Shown here piece by piece: positions 15,765 to 24,878 of a DNA stretch of 64,000 nucleotides. The stretch lies in the NCBI GenBank assembly GCA_965216205.1, contig OZ244139.1, forward strand, positions 3,162,001-3,226,000. Reading direction: 5' to 3'. The translations under genes and the position numbers were made by a program. Each line of letters begins with the position of its first letter. Position 1 is the stretch's first letter. Under the pieces are notes generated by a model. It made no database searches, had not been told where the DNA came from, and saw only the letters and a program-made list of their open reading frames with translations. This DNA comes from CADEDH01 sp965216205. GTDB taxonomy: Bacteria > Actinomycetota > Acidimicrobiia > Acidimicrobiales > SZUA-35.

Positions 15765-18509
15765 CTACCCGGCCGGGACCTGGATCGACCCGTCGACGAT
15801 CCCGGCGATGACCTCGTCGCCCCGTTGTCGCACCTCGTCCGGCAGCGGGTAGTCGGGGTTGTACTCGATCACCAGGCCGCCGTTGGCGAGGTCTGCCGTG
15901 TAGGTGCGCCCGCCAAGGGTGCCCGCCTCCATGTCGGTGATGATCTGTTGCAGGATCACCTCCCAGTGGTAGACCTGCGACGCCGCGACCTGCGATGGCG
16001 CCAGCGAGGCCTGGTTCGCCTGCGTGCCGAACCAGATCGCGCCGCGCTCCTGCACCACCGACACGGCGCCGACGACCATCTGGGCCGACCCGGTGAGCAC
16101 ATCGGCGCCCTGGTCGGCCTGCGCCCTGGCCGCCTCGGCGGCGAGCGTCAGGTCGGAGAACGAGCCGGTGTAGTCGATCAGGACGGTCGCGTCGGGCTTC
16201 GTGGCCCTGGCCCCAGCGGCGAACCCGTCGACGTAGAGCTTGGCGTCGCCGACCTCGATCGGACCGACGACACCCACGACGCCGGTGCTGCTCAGCATGG
16301 TCGACATCGATCCGAGGACGTAGCCGCCCTGTTGCGATGCCGCGTCGTAGGCGGTCACGTTGGGCAGGCCGAAGGTGTCGCTCGCCGTGCCCCAGGCGAA
16401 CGCGGTCTCCGGGTACTCGGGCGCGATCTCCAGGAGCAGCGAGCCGAACTGCGAGCCGTGGGCGATGATCAGGTCGTAGCCGTCGTCGGCGTATCCCCGT
16501 ATCGCCGCCGCCGCCTCGTCGGGCACGAAGGTGCCATCCGTGACCGCGAGGTCGATGCTGCCCCGCTCGGTGGCGAGAGCGTTCGCCGCGTCGACCATGC
16601 TCTGGGTGAACGCGAGGTCGTTGCTGGCCGATGGGGCGATGATCGCGACCCTGACCGGTGGGGCTGCGCCCGCTGCTGGTGCCGCACCTGAGGGCGCCTC
16701 GACCTCGAACTCGACCCGGCGCTCGAGATTGGCCAGCTGATCCGAGCCGGACGAGGTCTCGTCGCCCCGGGCGGCGACGAGCAATGACCCCTCGGGGATG
16801 CCGAGGCTCACCAGATGCGCCTTCACCGTCTCAGCGCGACGCAGGCTTATCTCCTGGTTGGCTCCCGCCGAGCCGCTGCCGTCGGCGAATCCGACGATCG
16901 TCACCTGGTGGTCGGGATAGGCGTTCATCGTCGACGCAACGGAGTTGAGGATCCTCGTGTGGAGCTCCGTGAGCTCGGCCTGGCCGACGTCGAAGATGAT
17001 CGGCGTCGCTGCGACGACGCGGTCGAGCTCGCCCTGGAGGAGTGCGGCCCGGCCTGGCGCCACGACCTCCGTCGCCACCTCGTCGACGACCAGTTCGGCG
17101 GCGTCGACCGGGAGCCCGTCGGCGATCGTCTCCGCCAGGGCCACCACCGTCTCCCGGTCGGGATCGCTGGGGACGGTGCCACCGAGGTGGATGACGTCGC
17201 CTCGCCGCTCGACCGTCACGCCGTCGAGTCCGAGGTCGCGGAGCTCGGCGACGATCTCGCCGACCAGCAGGTCGGTCGCCGACGCCGCCTGCTCGTCATC
17301 GCTCGTTGCCACCTCGTCGGCGATGGCGTTCGTGGCGGGGTCCTCCGATGGTCGACTCAGCAGGAGCCAACCCGCCACCAGGACGATCGCGAGCCCGCCG
17401 ACCGCCAGCAGGATCCTGCCGACGGCGTCGGGCCTGGCGATCGACCCGGGGAGCGGGCCGAGATTCTTCGACTCCGGCACCGACTGGCCCGTGCCGGAAC
17501 CCGACCGTTGCCGGATCGGGGGCGGCGGTGGAACCGGTCGTCCGACCGGTTGCTCCCGTCGGGGGCCGGAGACCTCGCGACTGCGACCGAGCGGCGCTTG
17601 CTCGCCGGGAACCGAACCCTGCTCCAGGTCCGAGGGCGGCCGCCCGCCCGACGGACCGGCGGCGGGCTCCGCTGGTGGCCGACCGAAGACGCCGAGATCG
17701 GCAACCTCCGACGGTTGTTCGTCGTGCCAGCGGCTCCCGTCGCCGTTCGTCACGACGGGCGGGGGAAAGTCGTCGATGGAGAGGTCCTCGCCGATCGAGA
17801 GGTGCTCGCCATCCGACGAGCCCAGCTCCCGATCCGGCGGTCCGCCGGCCGGATGCTCGCCCTCCAGCGGGGGGATGTACGCCGCTGCGAGCCCTGCGGG
17901 AAGCGACGACGTGGGATCGACGACGTCGCGGCCCTTGGGCGCAGGCCAGCTATCGCCCGACCGCCCGTCGCCCGAGCGGCCGTTGCTCGACTGCCCGTCG
18001 ATCGACTGCCCATCGCCCGCACCCCCGTTGCTCGAGTGCCCGTTGCTCGAGTGCAGGCGCTGACGTCCGCCTCGATCCTGGTGCAGGTTGGCAGCGTGCG
18101 CCCTCGCCAGGCCGCTGGCGGGGACGAGGTCACCAGCGGCGTCGAACCTGAGCGGCTCGGCATTGTCGTCGGTCGGGTGGTCATCCGACCCGTCCCCAGC
18201 GGGGACACCGCTGGCGGGAACGTCGGCGGATGAGCGCCCACCGCTGGGGTCGAGATTCTCGTCAACCAACTCCACACGGTAGGCGAGCGGACGCTCGATG
18301 ACCTGACCTCCGCTCGTCCCCAGGACCTCGGTCAGCCGCTCGATCTCAGCTCGGTTCTGGGCGAATGCAGACAGCAACGCCATCCGCCGCTCCGGGTCGA
18401 CTTCGCCTCGAAGATCCACCCAGAGCTCGTCCTGCTCCCGCTGGAGCGAGTGCAACTCCGCAACGGTGTCTGGTCGCGCTCCGCGTCGGTCGCTCCAGTG
18501 CTCTCCCAC
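15765..18509 (-). CDS. Membrane-anchored BON-OmpA-BMP fusion protein
   Basis: 914-residue protein of unusual layout. Residues 15-65 are helical and charged. Residues 90-360 are a low-complexity linker with SSNG/GDG-type repeats near 154-187 and Pro-rich stretches. One transmembrane segment lies at about 366-384. Outside the membrane follow a BON-like domain (about 411-480), an OmpA/MotB-like peptidoglycan-binding domain (about 488-604, with TIVGFADGSGSAGANQEISL and the ERRVEFEV end) and a complete BMP/PnrA-type substrate-binding domain (about 619-914, starting VRVAIIAPSASNDLAFTQS). BMP proteins normally bind nucleosides for ABC import and are free lipoproteins; no permease lies nearby. Binding to the wall plus ligand sensing is inferred. 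The GTG start is preceded by GAGAGG. Confidence 0.8.
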   Translation of the reverse strand: MGEHWSDRRGARPDTVAELHSLQREQDELWVDLRGEVDPERRMALLSAFAQNRAEIERLTEVLGTSGGQVIERPLAYRVELVDENLDPSGGRSSADVPASGVPAGDGSDDHPTDDNAEPLRFDAAGDLVPASGLARAHAANLHQDRGGRQRLHSSNGHSSNGGAGDGQSIDGQSSNGRSGDGRSGDSWPAPKGRDVVDPTSSLPAGLAAAYIPPLEGEHPAGGPPDRELGSSDGEHLSIGEDLSIDDFPPPVVTNGDGSRWHDEQPSEVADLGVFGRPPAEPAAGPSGGRPPSDLEQGSVPGEQAPLGRSREVSGPRREQPVGRPVPPPPPIRQRSGSGTGQSVPESKNLGPLPGSIARPDAVGRILLAVGGLAIVLVAGWLLLSRPSEDPATNAIADEVATSDDEQAASATDLLVGEIVAELRDLGLDGVTVERRGDVIHLGGTVPSDPDRETVVALAETIADGLPVDAAELVVDEVATEVVAPGRAALLQGELDRVVAATPIIFDVGQAELTELHTRILNSVASTMNAYPDHQVTIVGFADGSGSAGANQEISLRRAETVKAHLVSLGIPEGSLLVAARGDETSSGSDQLANLERRVEFEVEAPSGAAPAAGAAPPVRVAIIAPSASNDLAFTQSMVDAANALATERGSIDLAVTDGTFVPDEAAAAIRGYADDGYDLIIAHGSQFGSLLLEIAPEYPETAFAWGTASDTFGLPNVTAYDAASQQGGYVLGSMSTMLSSTGVVGVVGPIEVGDAKLYVDGFAAGARATKPDATVLIDYTGSFSDLTLAAEAARAQADQGADVLTGSAQMVVGAVSVVQERGAIWFGTQANQASLAPSQVAASQVYHWEVILQQIITDMEAGTLGGRTYTADLANGGLVIEYNPDYPLPDEVRQRGDEVIAGIVDGSIQVPAG

Positions 18510-18708
18510 GGTTACCTCTCACGGCCGGGTTCCATCGGCATCAACCCGAGCCCACAAGGATGGTAACCCGACAAGCGACCAGAGCCGTACATCCATTTCA
18601 CATATACCCACTACGATGCTCCTCAGTCATTTCACCAATTGAGGGCGCAACCTTGTTCCTATTTGGTGATAGATGTCGATCCGTGTGGTTACCTGGCGCT
18701 GCTTGTCG
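18510..18708. other. AT-richer intergenic segment upstream of the fusion protein gene
   Basis: About 200 bases of clearly lower GC than the surroundings. It contains an inverted repeat CACCAA (18633-18638) / TTGGTG (18663-18668) and, on the minus strand, a TACCAT box about 60 bases before the start at 18509. It probably holds the promoter of the fusion gene and the end of the gene at 18709. No RNA gene was recognised. Confidence 0.4.
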
Positions 18709-19656
18709 CTACAGATCGCCGGGGCGGAGCACCCGGCCGACGAAGGCGACCATCTGTCGGCGGGCCCTCGTTCCCTCCGGCGTCGGCAAGATGACACCGG
18801 CGTGTTGCCCCCTCGGCTCGACATCGAGTCGGGCCGCGCCCCCGGCCGTGCTGATGGCTTCGACCACCTCGCGAGCGTCGGGGAGCAGGATCTCGTGCTC
18901 GCCGACGATGAAATACAGAGGCGGCAGCCCATGGAACTCTGAGAATCTCGGCGATACCAGTGGGTGATCGAGCGCAAATGACCCGGCGTAGAGCTCACCA
19001 TCCCGCCGAAGTCCGGAGACCGGGAGAACGACGTCACCGTTCGCCAGCGACGGAATGTCGGGATGTGACAGTGTCAGGTCGAGCCACGGCGAGCACAGGA
19101 TGGCCCCCGCCGGCTGGGCGAGCCCGAGGCCCCGCCGGTGGAGCAGCAGCGACATCGCGAGGCCAGCGCCGGCCGCGAGTCCGACGATCGCGATGTTCTC
19201 GGCCCCGTACCGATCGGCGAGCGCGTCCCAGGCGTCTCGGGTGGCCGGCACGGTCTGGTCCGCCGTCCACTCTGGCGCCTTCGGATAGTCCCACACGGCG
19301 AGATCGGCCCCAACCAGGCGGGCGATGCGGGCCACGGTCAACCATTCGATCGCCGTCGGGCCGAAAACGTAGCCGCCCCCGTGCAGATACAGCAGAAGTG
19401 GTCGCCCATCGGTTGGGCCTGGCGCCTCCTTCGAGCTGAGCAGGTGGATTGCGTGCTGCCCGAACGGGTGCTCCGAATGGTTCCACCGGCGGCGCAGGAT
19501 CTTCGGCGGCTGCTGGGCATCGAAGCGGCGTCGCTGACGGGCCAGCGCAACGAGCTCGTCGCGATCGTCGCCGGCCGCGAGCCACCGGTCGGGGTACCCG
19601 CTGGGACGGAACATCGGGAGGATGCGGGTTGCCGACCGGCTGCGCACGGATACCAC
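18709..19656 (-). CDS. HSL-type alpha/beta hydrolase lacking the catalytic serine
   Basis: 315-residue protein of the hormone-sensitive-lipase/acetyl-hydrolase group. The oxyanion motif HGGGYVFG (92-99) is intact, and the C-terminal part has PPLYFIVGEHEILLPDA and a His in GQHAGVI. At the nucleophile elbow, however, where GDSAGG is expected, the sequence reads GLAAGA (159-164), with Ala at 161 instead of Ser. The rest of the fold is complete, so this may be a non-catalytic relative or use another mechanism. The GTG start at 19656 is supported by TAGTGT six bases upstream. Confidence 0.8.
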   Translation of the reverse strand: MVSVRSRSATRILPMFRPSGYPDRWLAAGDDRDELVALARQRRRFDAQQPPKILRRRWNHSEHPFGQHAIHLLSSKEAPGPTDGRPLLLYLHGGGYVFGPTAIEWLTVARIARLVGADLAVWDYPKAPEWTADQTVPATRDAWDALADRYGAENIAIVGLAAGAGLAMSLLLHRRGLGLAQPAGAILCSPWLDLTLSHPDIPSLANGDVVLPVSGLRRDGELYAGSFALDHPLVSPRFSEFHGLPPLYFIVGEHEILLPDAREVVEAISTAGGAARLDVEPRGQHAGVILPTPEGTRARRQMVAFVGRVLRPGDL

Positions 19657-19662
19657 GTCCGG

Positions 19663-19668
19663 ACACTA
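19663..19668 (-). promoter_or_regulatory. TAGTGT -10 box, leaderless start of the HSL-type gene
   Basis: TAGTGT on the minus strand ends six bases before the GTG at 19656. It is divergent from the box at 19714-19719. Confidence 0.5.
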
Positions 19669-19713
19669 CCAACGGGCGGCATCGACGAGCCTGCGGCCGC
19701 AGGGTCGCGCCAC

Positions 19714-19719
19714 TACCCT
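19714..19719 (+). promoter_or_regulatory. TACCCT -10 box upstream of ligI
   Basis: TACCCT ends nine bases before the GTG at 19729, with no ribosome binding site, which suggests a leaderless or near-leaderless transcript. Confidence 0.4.
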
Positions 19720-19728
19720 GAGCGGCTG

Positions 19729-20607
19729 GTGACGAAGCCAATCCCCGGACCCCATCGCGACCCACACCGCCCGAGGGCGTTCGCTCCGCCGCCCGGTGCG
19801 TGTGACGCCCACTGTCACGTGTTCGGCCCGGCCGATCGCTTCCCGTTCGCTGCCGACCGGGCCTACACGCCACCCGATTCGGGGATCGACGACTTCGAGA
19901 GATTGCAGGAGCGGCTCGGCCTCACCCGTGCGGTGTTCGTGCAGGCGAGCTGCCACGGGACGGACAACTCGGCAATGCTCGACGCGATCGAGCGGGGCGC
20001 CGGGCGCTATGCCGGGGTGGCGATGATCGACGAGTCGTTCTCCGTCGACGACATCGCCCGGCTCGACGAGGCCGGCGTGTCCGGGACGCGGTTCAACTTC
20101 GTCGCCCACCTCGGGGGAGCCCCCGACCTCGACTCGTTCTGGCGGATCGTCGAACGGGTCACGCCGTTCTCGTGGCACATCGTGTTGCACTTCGATGCCG
20201 CCGACCTGCCCCGGTACGCCGATCTGCTCGACCGCCTGCCGTGCCCGTATGTGATCGACCACATGGCGCGGGTGCCCACCGGTGGCGGGGTGGAGCAGGA
20301 GCCGTTCCAAGCGCTGCTCGAGCTGCTGACCGACGAGCGGGCATGGGTGAAGATCTCCGGCGCCGAACGGCTGACCTCCGACGGACCACCGCCCTACGAC
20401 GACGTGACCCCGTTCGCCCAGGCCCTGATCGCAGCCGCGCCGGAGCGGGTGTTGTGGGGAACCGACTGGCCGCACCCGAACGTCCGTCACATGCCCGACG
20501 ACGGGGATCTGGTCGACCTCCTGGCGTCGTTCGCCCCGGACGAGGCGACCAGGAATCGGATCCTCGTCGACAATCCCGAGACGCTGTACCGATTTGGCGC
20601 CCGCTGA
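19729..20607 (+). CDS. ligI: 2-pyrone-4,6-dicarboxylate hydrolase LigI
   Basis: Amidohydrolase-superfamily enzyme that opens 2-pyrone-4,6-dicarboxylate to 4-oxalomesaconate in the protocatechuate 4,5-cleavage pathway. The 292 residues equal the usual length. The metal motif is DAHCH (Asp 26, His 28, His 30). Other LigI segments are CHVFGPADRFPFA, HIVLHFDAADL, PYVIDHMAR and the C-terminal GTDWPHPN with the catalytic Asp. The GTG start follows a TACCCT box. LigK and LigJ, the next enzymes of the pathway, lie within 3.5 kb on the opposite strand. Confidence 0.9.
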   Translation: MTKPIPGPHRDPHRPRAFAPPPGACDAHCHVFGPADRFPFAADRAYTPPDSGIDDFERLQERLGLTRAVFVQASCHGTDNSAMLDAIERGAGRYAGVAMIDESFSVDDIARLDEAGVSGTRFNFVAHLGGAPDLDSFWRIVERVTPFSWHIVLHFDAADLPRYADLLDRLPCPYVIDHMARVPTGGGVEQEPFQALLELLTDERAWVKISGAERLTSDGPPPYDDVTPFAQALIAAAPERVLWGTDWPHPNVRHMPDDGDLVDLLASFAPDEATRNRILVDNPETLYRFGAR

Positions 20608-20629
20608 CCTGCGGCGCTAAGGACCTCAG

Positions 20630-21247
20630 ATGCAGCGCACGATGACGACCTTCGCCACCTCCGAGCTCGACCGGACAGACGCCTACAAGCTGATGACCGG
20701 GTTGATCGTCCCCCGACCGATCGGCTGGATCGGAACGGCCGACCGCGACGGCGTGGCCAACCTGGCTCCGTACTCGTTCTTCCAGGCGGTGGCCACCAAC
20801 CCGCCGGTCGTCCTCTTCTCCACCGGCATGAACGACGGCGCAGTCAAGGACAGCCTCGCCAACTGCCGGTCGACGGGGGTGTTCACCGCGAACCTGGTCG
20901 ACCATGACCTGTCGGTCGCGATGAACGAGACGTCGGCCGAGGTGGAGCCATCGGTCGACGAGTTCGGCCTGGCGGGGCTCACGGCCAAGCGGTTCGGAAC
21001 CGTCGACGCCCCCGGCGTGGCCGAGGCCAAGGCGGTGCTGGAGTGCCGGGTGGTGAACGAGCTCGTCTTCGGCAGCCCACCGCTCGAGCACGCGGTCACG
21101 TTCGGCGAGGTCGTCGCGTTCCACGTGGCCGACGAGGTCCTGGACGGAACGAGGATCGACGCAATCGCGCTCGACGCGGTCGGTCGCCTGGCCGGCATGG
21201 GCTATGCGTCGACCCGCGACCAGTTCAGGCTCGAGCGCCCCACCTAG
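20630..21247 (+). CDS. Flavin reductase family protein (FMN-binding split barrel)
   Basis: 205-residue split-barrel flavoprotein of the DIM6/NTAB flavin-reductase group. IVPRPIGWIGTADRDG near 27-42 and APYSFFQAVATNPPVVLFS near 48-66 form the FMN site. Such proteins supply reduced flavin to two-component monooxygenases or hydrolyse flavin-linked adducts. It lies 22 bases after ligI and has AAGGA before the ATG at 20630; a second ATG at 20642 is possible. It may serve the LLM oxygenase at 24875. Confidence 0.85.
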   Translation: MQRTMTTFATSELDRTDAYKLMTGLIVPRPIGWIGTADRDGVANLAPYSFFQAVATNPPVVLFSTGMNDGAVKDSLANCRSTGVFTANLVDHDLSVAMNETSAEVEPSVDEFGLAGLTAKRFGTVDAPGVAEAKAVLECRVVNELVFGSPPLEHAVTFGEVVAFHVADEVLDGTRIDAIALDAVGRLAGMGYASTRDQFRLERPT

Positions 21248-21272
21248 TCCCCCACCTCCGCCTCTGGCGGCT

Positions 21273-22016
21273 TCAGTCGAGCTCGTCGAGGCTGTCGACC
21301 CAGACCACGCCGGCGGCCGACAGCGTGTTCCGCAGGCCGGAGATGTCGAGCCCGAGCTCACCCGCTTCGAGTCGCCTGCGGGTCGCCTCCTCCTTGTCGA
21401 GCCGTTGCTGAGACCGTTCCATGGCGGAGACCAGTTCCTCCCGCTCCACGATCACCACCCCGTCGTCGTCGGCGCAGACGACATCGCCGGGATCGACGAC
21501 GATTCCGCCGAACACGACGGGCACGTTGACCGCGCCGGGGGTCGCCTTCACGGTGCCCTCGCACGACACGTACCGGCTCCACACCGGGAAGCCCATGGCC
21601 CGCAGGTCGGCGGTGTCGCGAACGCCGGCGTCGATCACGAGACCCCGAACCCCCCGGGCCAGCAATGACGTGGCGAGGAGGTCGCCGAACATGCCGTGGG
21701 TCGACGGTGCGGTGTTCGTCACCACGAGCACGTCGCCCGGTTCGCAGACCTCGATCGCGGCGTGGATCATCATGTTGTCGCCGGGGTGGCACGAGACGGT
21801 CACGGCCGACCCCGCCAGCTTGATCCCCTGCTGGATCGGCGCGATGTCGGGCCCGAGATACCCCCGGCGACCGATCGCCTCGTGGACGGTGGCCGTGCCG
21901 ACCGCTCCGATCTCGTCGATCAGGTCGAGCGGCGGACGATCGACGTGTCGCACGACGACGTGCCGGGCCACCGCTGGTCGGCCAGCCGTTCCCCGATCGC
22001 TGTCCGTTCCGGTCAT
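21273..22016 (-). CDS. ligK: 4-carboxy-4-hydroxy-2-oxoadipate aldolase LigK-like (RraA fold)
   Basis: Class II pyruvate aldolase of the RraA fold, 247 residues. It cleaves 4-carboxy-4-hydroxy-2-oxoadipate to pyruvate and oxaloacetate, the last step of the 4,5-cleavage pathway. Characteristic segments are GTATVHEAIGRRGYLG (40-55), PGDNMMIHAA (78-87) and GLVIDAGVRD (125-134) with the catalytic Arg/Asp pair. The start ATG at 22016 fits the family; longer frames run into ligJ. It is 52 bases after ligJ, in the same direction. Confidence 0.88.
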   Translation of the reverse strand: MTGTDSDRGTAGRPAVARHVVVRHVDRPPLDLIDEIGAVGTATVHEAIGRRGYLGPDIAPIQQGIKLAGSAVTVSCHPGDNMMIHAAIEVCEPGDVLVVTNTAPSTHGMFGDLLATSLLARGVRGLVIDAGVRDTADLRAMGFPVWSRYVSCEGTVKATPGAVNVPVVFGGIVVDPGDVVCADDDGVVIVEREELVSAMERSQQRLDKEEATRRRLEAGELGLDISGLRNTLSAAGVVWVDSLDELD

Positions 22017-22068
22017 GCTCCTCCTCGGTCCCTGATCACGCCCATCCGGATCACACCGCCCACGCGGC

Positions 22069-23070
22069 TCACAGCGCCAGGCGGGGATAGACCCGTCGGA
22101 CATTGTGCTCGAAGATCTTGGCCCGACCCGCGTCGTCGACGGAGGCGGCGTCGATGTAGCGCTTCGTGTCGTCGTAGTGGTGGCCGGTCGCGGGGTCGAC
22201 ACCCCGCACCGCTCCCACCATCTCCGAGGCGAAGAGCACGTTGTCGGCGCCGACCACGTCGACGAGCAGATCGACACCTCGCTGGTGGTACACGCACGTG
22301 TCGAACCAGATGTGATCGAGCAGCCCGTCGAAGTCCCAACCGCTGTCCTGGGCCATCCCACGGAAGCGGCCCCAGTGATACGGGACGGCACCGCCGCCGT
22401 GGGGGATGATCCATCGCAGACCGGGGAAATCGGCCATGAACCCCGAGGTCAGGGCCTGCATGAACGCGGTCGTGTCGGCGCCGAGGTAGTGCGAGCCGGT
22501 GGTGTGGAAGTTGTCGTTGCAGGCTGCGCTCACGTGGATCATGGCCGGCACGTCGAGCTCGCACATCGCCTCCCACAGGGGCCACCAGTGGCGCTCCCAG
22601 AGGGGCGGGCCCGTCCAGTGCCCACCCGACGGGTCGGGGTTGACGTTGCAGCCGATGAACCCCATCTCCTCCACGCAGCGGCGCAGCTCGGTGACCGAAC
22701 CGTCGATCGGGGCGCCCGGCGACTGGGGGAGCTGGCAGACCGGGGCGAAGTTGTCGGGGTAGAGGTCGCACACCCGGCGGATCAGTTCGTTCTGGTGCTC
22801 GCTCCACAAGCGCGAGGTGTGCTCGTTGCCGACGTGATGCCCCATCCAGCTCGCCCGGGGGGAGAAGATCGTCAGATCCGCGCCCCGCTCCCGCTGGAGG
22901 CGGAGCTGGGCTCCCTCGAGGCTCTCCCGGATCTCGTCGTCGGAGACGTCGATCGTGCCCTTCGCCCCGACGTGTGTCGGGTCGGCGGCGACGGCGGCGA
23001 CCTGGGCGTCGCGCCAGTTCTCCACACCGGGCGGGGTGGTCGTGTAGTGGCCGTGGCAGTCGATGATCAC
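22069..23070 (-). CDS. ligJ: 4-oxalomesaconate hydratase LigJ
   Basis: Metal-dependent hydratase of the amidohydrolase superfamily, 333 residues, adding water to 4-oxalomesaconate to give 4-carboxy-4-hydroxy-2-oxoadipate. Near identity to Sphingobium LigJ over long segments (recalled) supports the name: IIDCHGHY at the N-terminus with His 6 and His 8, ERGADLTIFSPRASWMGHHV, GFIGCNVNPDPSGGH, PHGGGAVPYHWGRFRG and the C-terminal ATGHHYDDTKRYIDA. The GTG start overlaps the stop of the GH2 gene as GTGA, so the glycosidase and this enzyme are translationally coupled. Confidence 0.92.
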   Translation of the reverse strand: MIIDCHGHYTTTPPGVENWRDAQVAAVAADPTHVGAKGTIDVSDDEIRESLEGAQLRLQRERGADLTIFSPRASWMGHHVGNEHTSRLWSEHQNELIRRVCDLYPDNFAPVCQLPQSPGAPIDGSVTELRRCVEEMGFIGCNVNPDPSGGHWTGPPLWERHWWPLWEAMCELDVPAMIHVSAACNDNFHTTGSHYLGADTTAFMQALTSGFMADFPGLRWIIPHGGGAVPYHWGRFRGMAQDSGWDFDGLLDHIWFDTCVYHQRGVDLLVDVVGADNVLFASEMVGAVRGVDPATGHHYDDTKRYIDAASVDDAGRAKIFEHNVRRVYPRLAL

Positions 23071-24878
23071 GATCGCTCTCCTCGGTAGAAGTCCCGGAGC
23101 ACCTCGAACGCGAGCTTGCGCTCACCCTCCTCCGACACCAGCCCCTTACGGTTGTAGCCGTCCTGCACACCGGGCAGCACCCGGAGCGGCGTGCGGAAGT
23201 CCTTGAGGATCCACGGTGTCATGCCCGCACAGTCCGGCTGGTTGCGGATCATCGCGATCTGGGCCTCGTAGACCGCGGCCTGGAACTCCTCGGTCCAGAT
23301 CTCGTCGGGGTCGCCGCGGTTCCCGAACCTGGCGCCAGCCCCCAGCTCACTGAACACGATCGGCTTGCCGAACGCGGTCGAGAATCGGATCGACGGCAGC
23401 TCGCTGCGTTCGCCGTAGTACCAGCCGAGGTACTGGTTGATGGCGACGAGGTCGACCTTCTCCCCCAGCGGGTCCTCGATGTGGACCACCGGATCGTTCG
23501 ACGGGATCGTCAGCAGTGCCGCGGTCGTGAGCCGGGTGTCGTCGAGGTGGCGGACCCGGTCGACGAGCGCCCCGAGAAACTCGTCGCGCCCGTTGCCCGG
23601 GAGGGTCTCGTTGGCCACCGACCAGACGATCGCCGAGGCCCGGCTCCGGTCCCGCACCACCAGCTCGTCGGCCTGGGCCAGTGCGTTGGCCAGCACGGCT
23701 TCGTCGCCGAACGCGATCCCCCAGTACACGGGCAGCTCGGCCCAGGCGAGGAGGCCACGCCGATCGGCCTCCCGCAACATGTGCTCGTCGTGCTGGTAGT
23801 GGGCGAGTCGCACGAAGTTCGCACCGAGGTCCTCCGCCCAGTCGAGGAGCGTCGACGCGTCATCGACGCCGTGGGCCCGACGGCCACCGCTCGGCCCCTC
23901 CCCGTGGATCGAGATCCCGAGGAGGAAGGTCTCCTCGTCGTTGACGAGCACCCGGTTGCCGTCCACCCGCACGGTCCGGAAGCCCACCTGGTCCTCGATC
24001 CGGTCCTCGCCGCAGGTCCACACGACCCGGTGGAGGACCGGGCTCCCGGGGCGCCAGCGCTCGAGCGTGCTTGCGGTTGCGGCGTCGATCCTGACCCGAC
24101 CGCCGTCGAGCTGGGCGCGGATGCCGGCATCGGGGAGCTCGACGGTCACCGTCGTCCCATCGCCGCCGGCGCTGCCGTCGCCGCCCTCGGTGCCGCCGAC
24201 CACTCCCCCACTGTCGACGGTCGCCCCGCCGACCAGCGAGCCGTCGGGGGCCATGGTGAGCCACGCGTCGCGGAGGAACGTGTCGGGCACCGCTACGAGG
24301 TGGACGCTCCGGTGGATGCCGCCGAAGTTCCACCAATCGGTGCGCATGGCGGGGATCCGGTTCGCTTCGCGGCGATTGTTGACCTGCAGCACCAGCGAGT
24401 GCTCACCGGTGGTCAGGCGGCCGGTGACCTCCACCGAGAACGGACCGAACCCGCCGACGTGGGTGGCGAGCTCGTCGCCGTCGAGGAAGATCCGGCTCGT
24501 GTGGTTGGCCGCCTCGATGTGGAGGAAGGTGCGGCCCACCTCGGGCTCGGTCACGGCGAACACCGTCCGATACCACATGGTGCCCTCGTAGTAGAGCAGC
24601 GATGGATCCTGGGTGTTCCAGTCGCCGGGCACCTCGAGCTGCGTCGACCGATCGAAGTCGTACTCGACCCGGTCGCTGGGCGAACGCGGTTTGAAGTCGC
24701 GGAAGTAGCCCTGCCGGTTGCGCTCGCCGAGGATGTTCACGTAGCCCGTGTCGTACGGATCGGGAATGGCCCGCCAGCGTCCGTCGAGGGATTGCCGGGA
24801 CCGGCAGAGCACGTTGGTCAGCAGGGTGGTTCCGGTCGACGACCGGGGATTGAGCAGCGGATCGAACGGATCGCTCAA
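23067..24878 (-). CDS. Glycoside hydrolase family 2, beta-glucuronidase-like
   Basis: 603-residue GH2 enzyme, the same length as E. coli GusA. It shows the sugar-binding and immunoglobulin-like domains and a C-terminal TIM barrel. YYEGTMWYRTVF near 97-108 and NFGGIHRSVHL near 184-194 are family segments. The acid/base is Glu 424 in SVANET and the nucleophile Glu 511 in VFSELGAGA, close to the GusA positions (413 and 504). No signal peptide is present, so the substrate is taken up first. The TTG start at 24878 overlaps the LLM stop as TTGA; longer frames lie inside the LLM gene. The operon suggests aryl glycosides or glucuronides as source of aromatic acids. Confidence 0.85.
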   Translation of the reverse strand: MSDPFDPLLNPRSSTGTTLLTNVLCRSRQSLDGRWRAIPDPYDTGYVNILGERNRQGYFRDFKPRSPSDRVEYDFDRSTQLEVPGDWNTQDPSLLYYEGTMWYRTVFAVTEPEVGRTFLHIEAANHTSRIFLDGDELATHVGGFGPFSVEVTGRLTTGEHSLVLQVNNRREANRIPAMRTDWWNFGGIHRSVHLVAVPDTFLRDAWLTMAPDGSLVGGATVDSGGVVGGTEGGDGSAGGDGTTVTVELPDAGIRAQLDGGRVRIDAATASTLERWRPGSPVLHRVVWTCGEDRIEDQVGFRTVRVDGNRVLVNDEETFLLGISIHGEGPSGGRRAHGVDDASTLLDWAEDLGANFVRLAHYQHDEHMLREADRRGLLAWAELPVYWGIAFGDEAVLANALAQADELVVRDRSRASAIVWSVANETLPGNGRDEFLGALVDRVRHLDDTRLTTAALLTIPSNDPVVHIEDPLGEKVDLVAINQYLGWYYGERSELPSIRFSTAFGKPIVFSELGAGARFGNRGDPDEIWTEEFQAAVYEAQIAMIRNQPDCAGMTPWILKDFRTPLRVLPGVQDGYNRKGLVSEEGERKLAFEVLRDFYRGERS

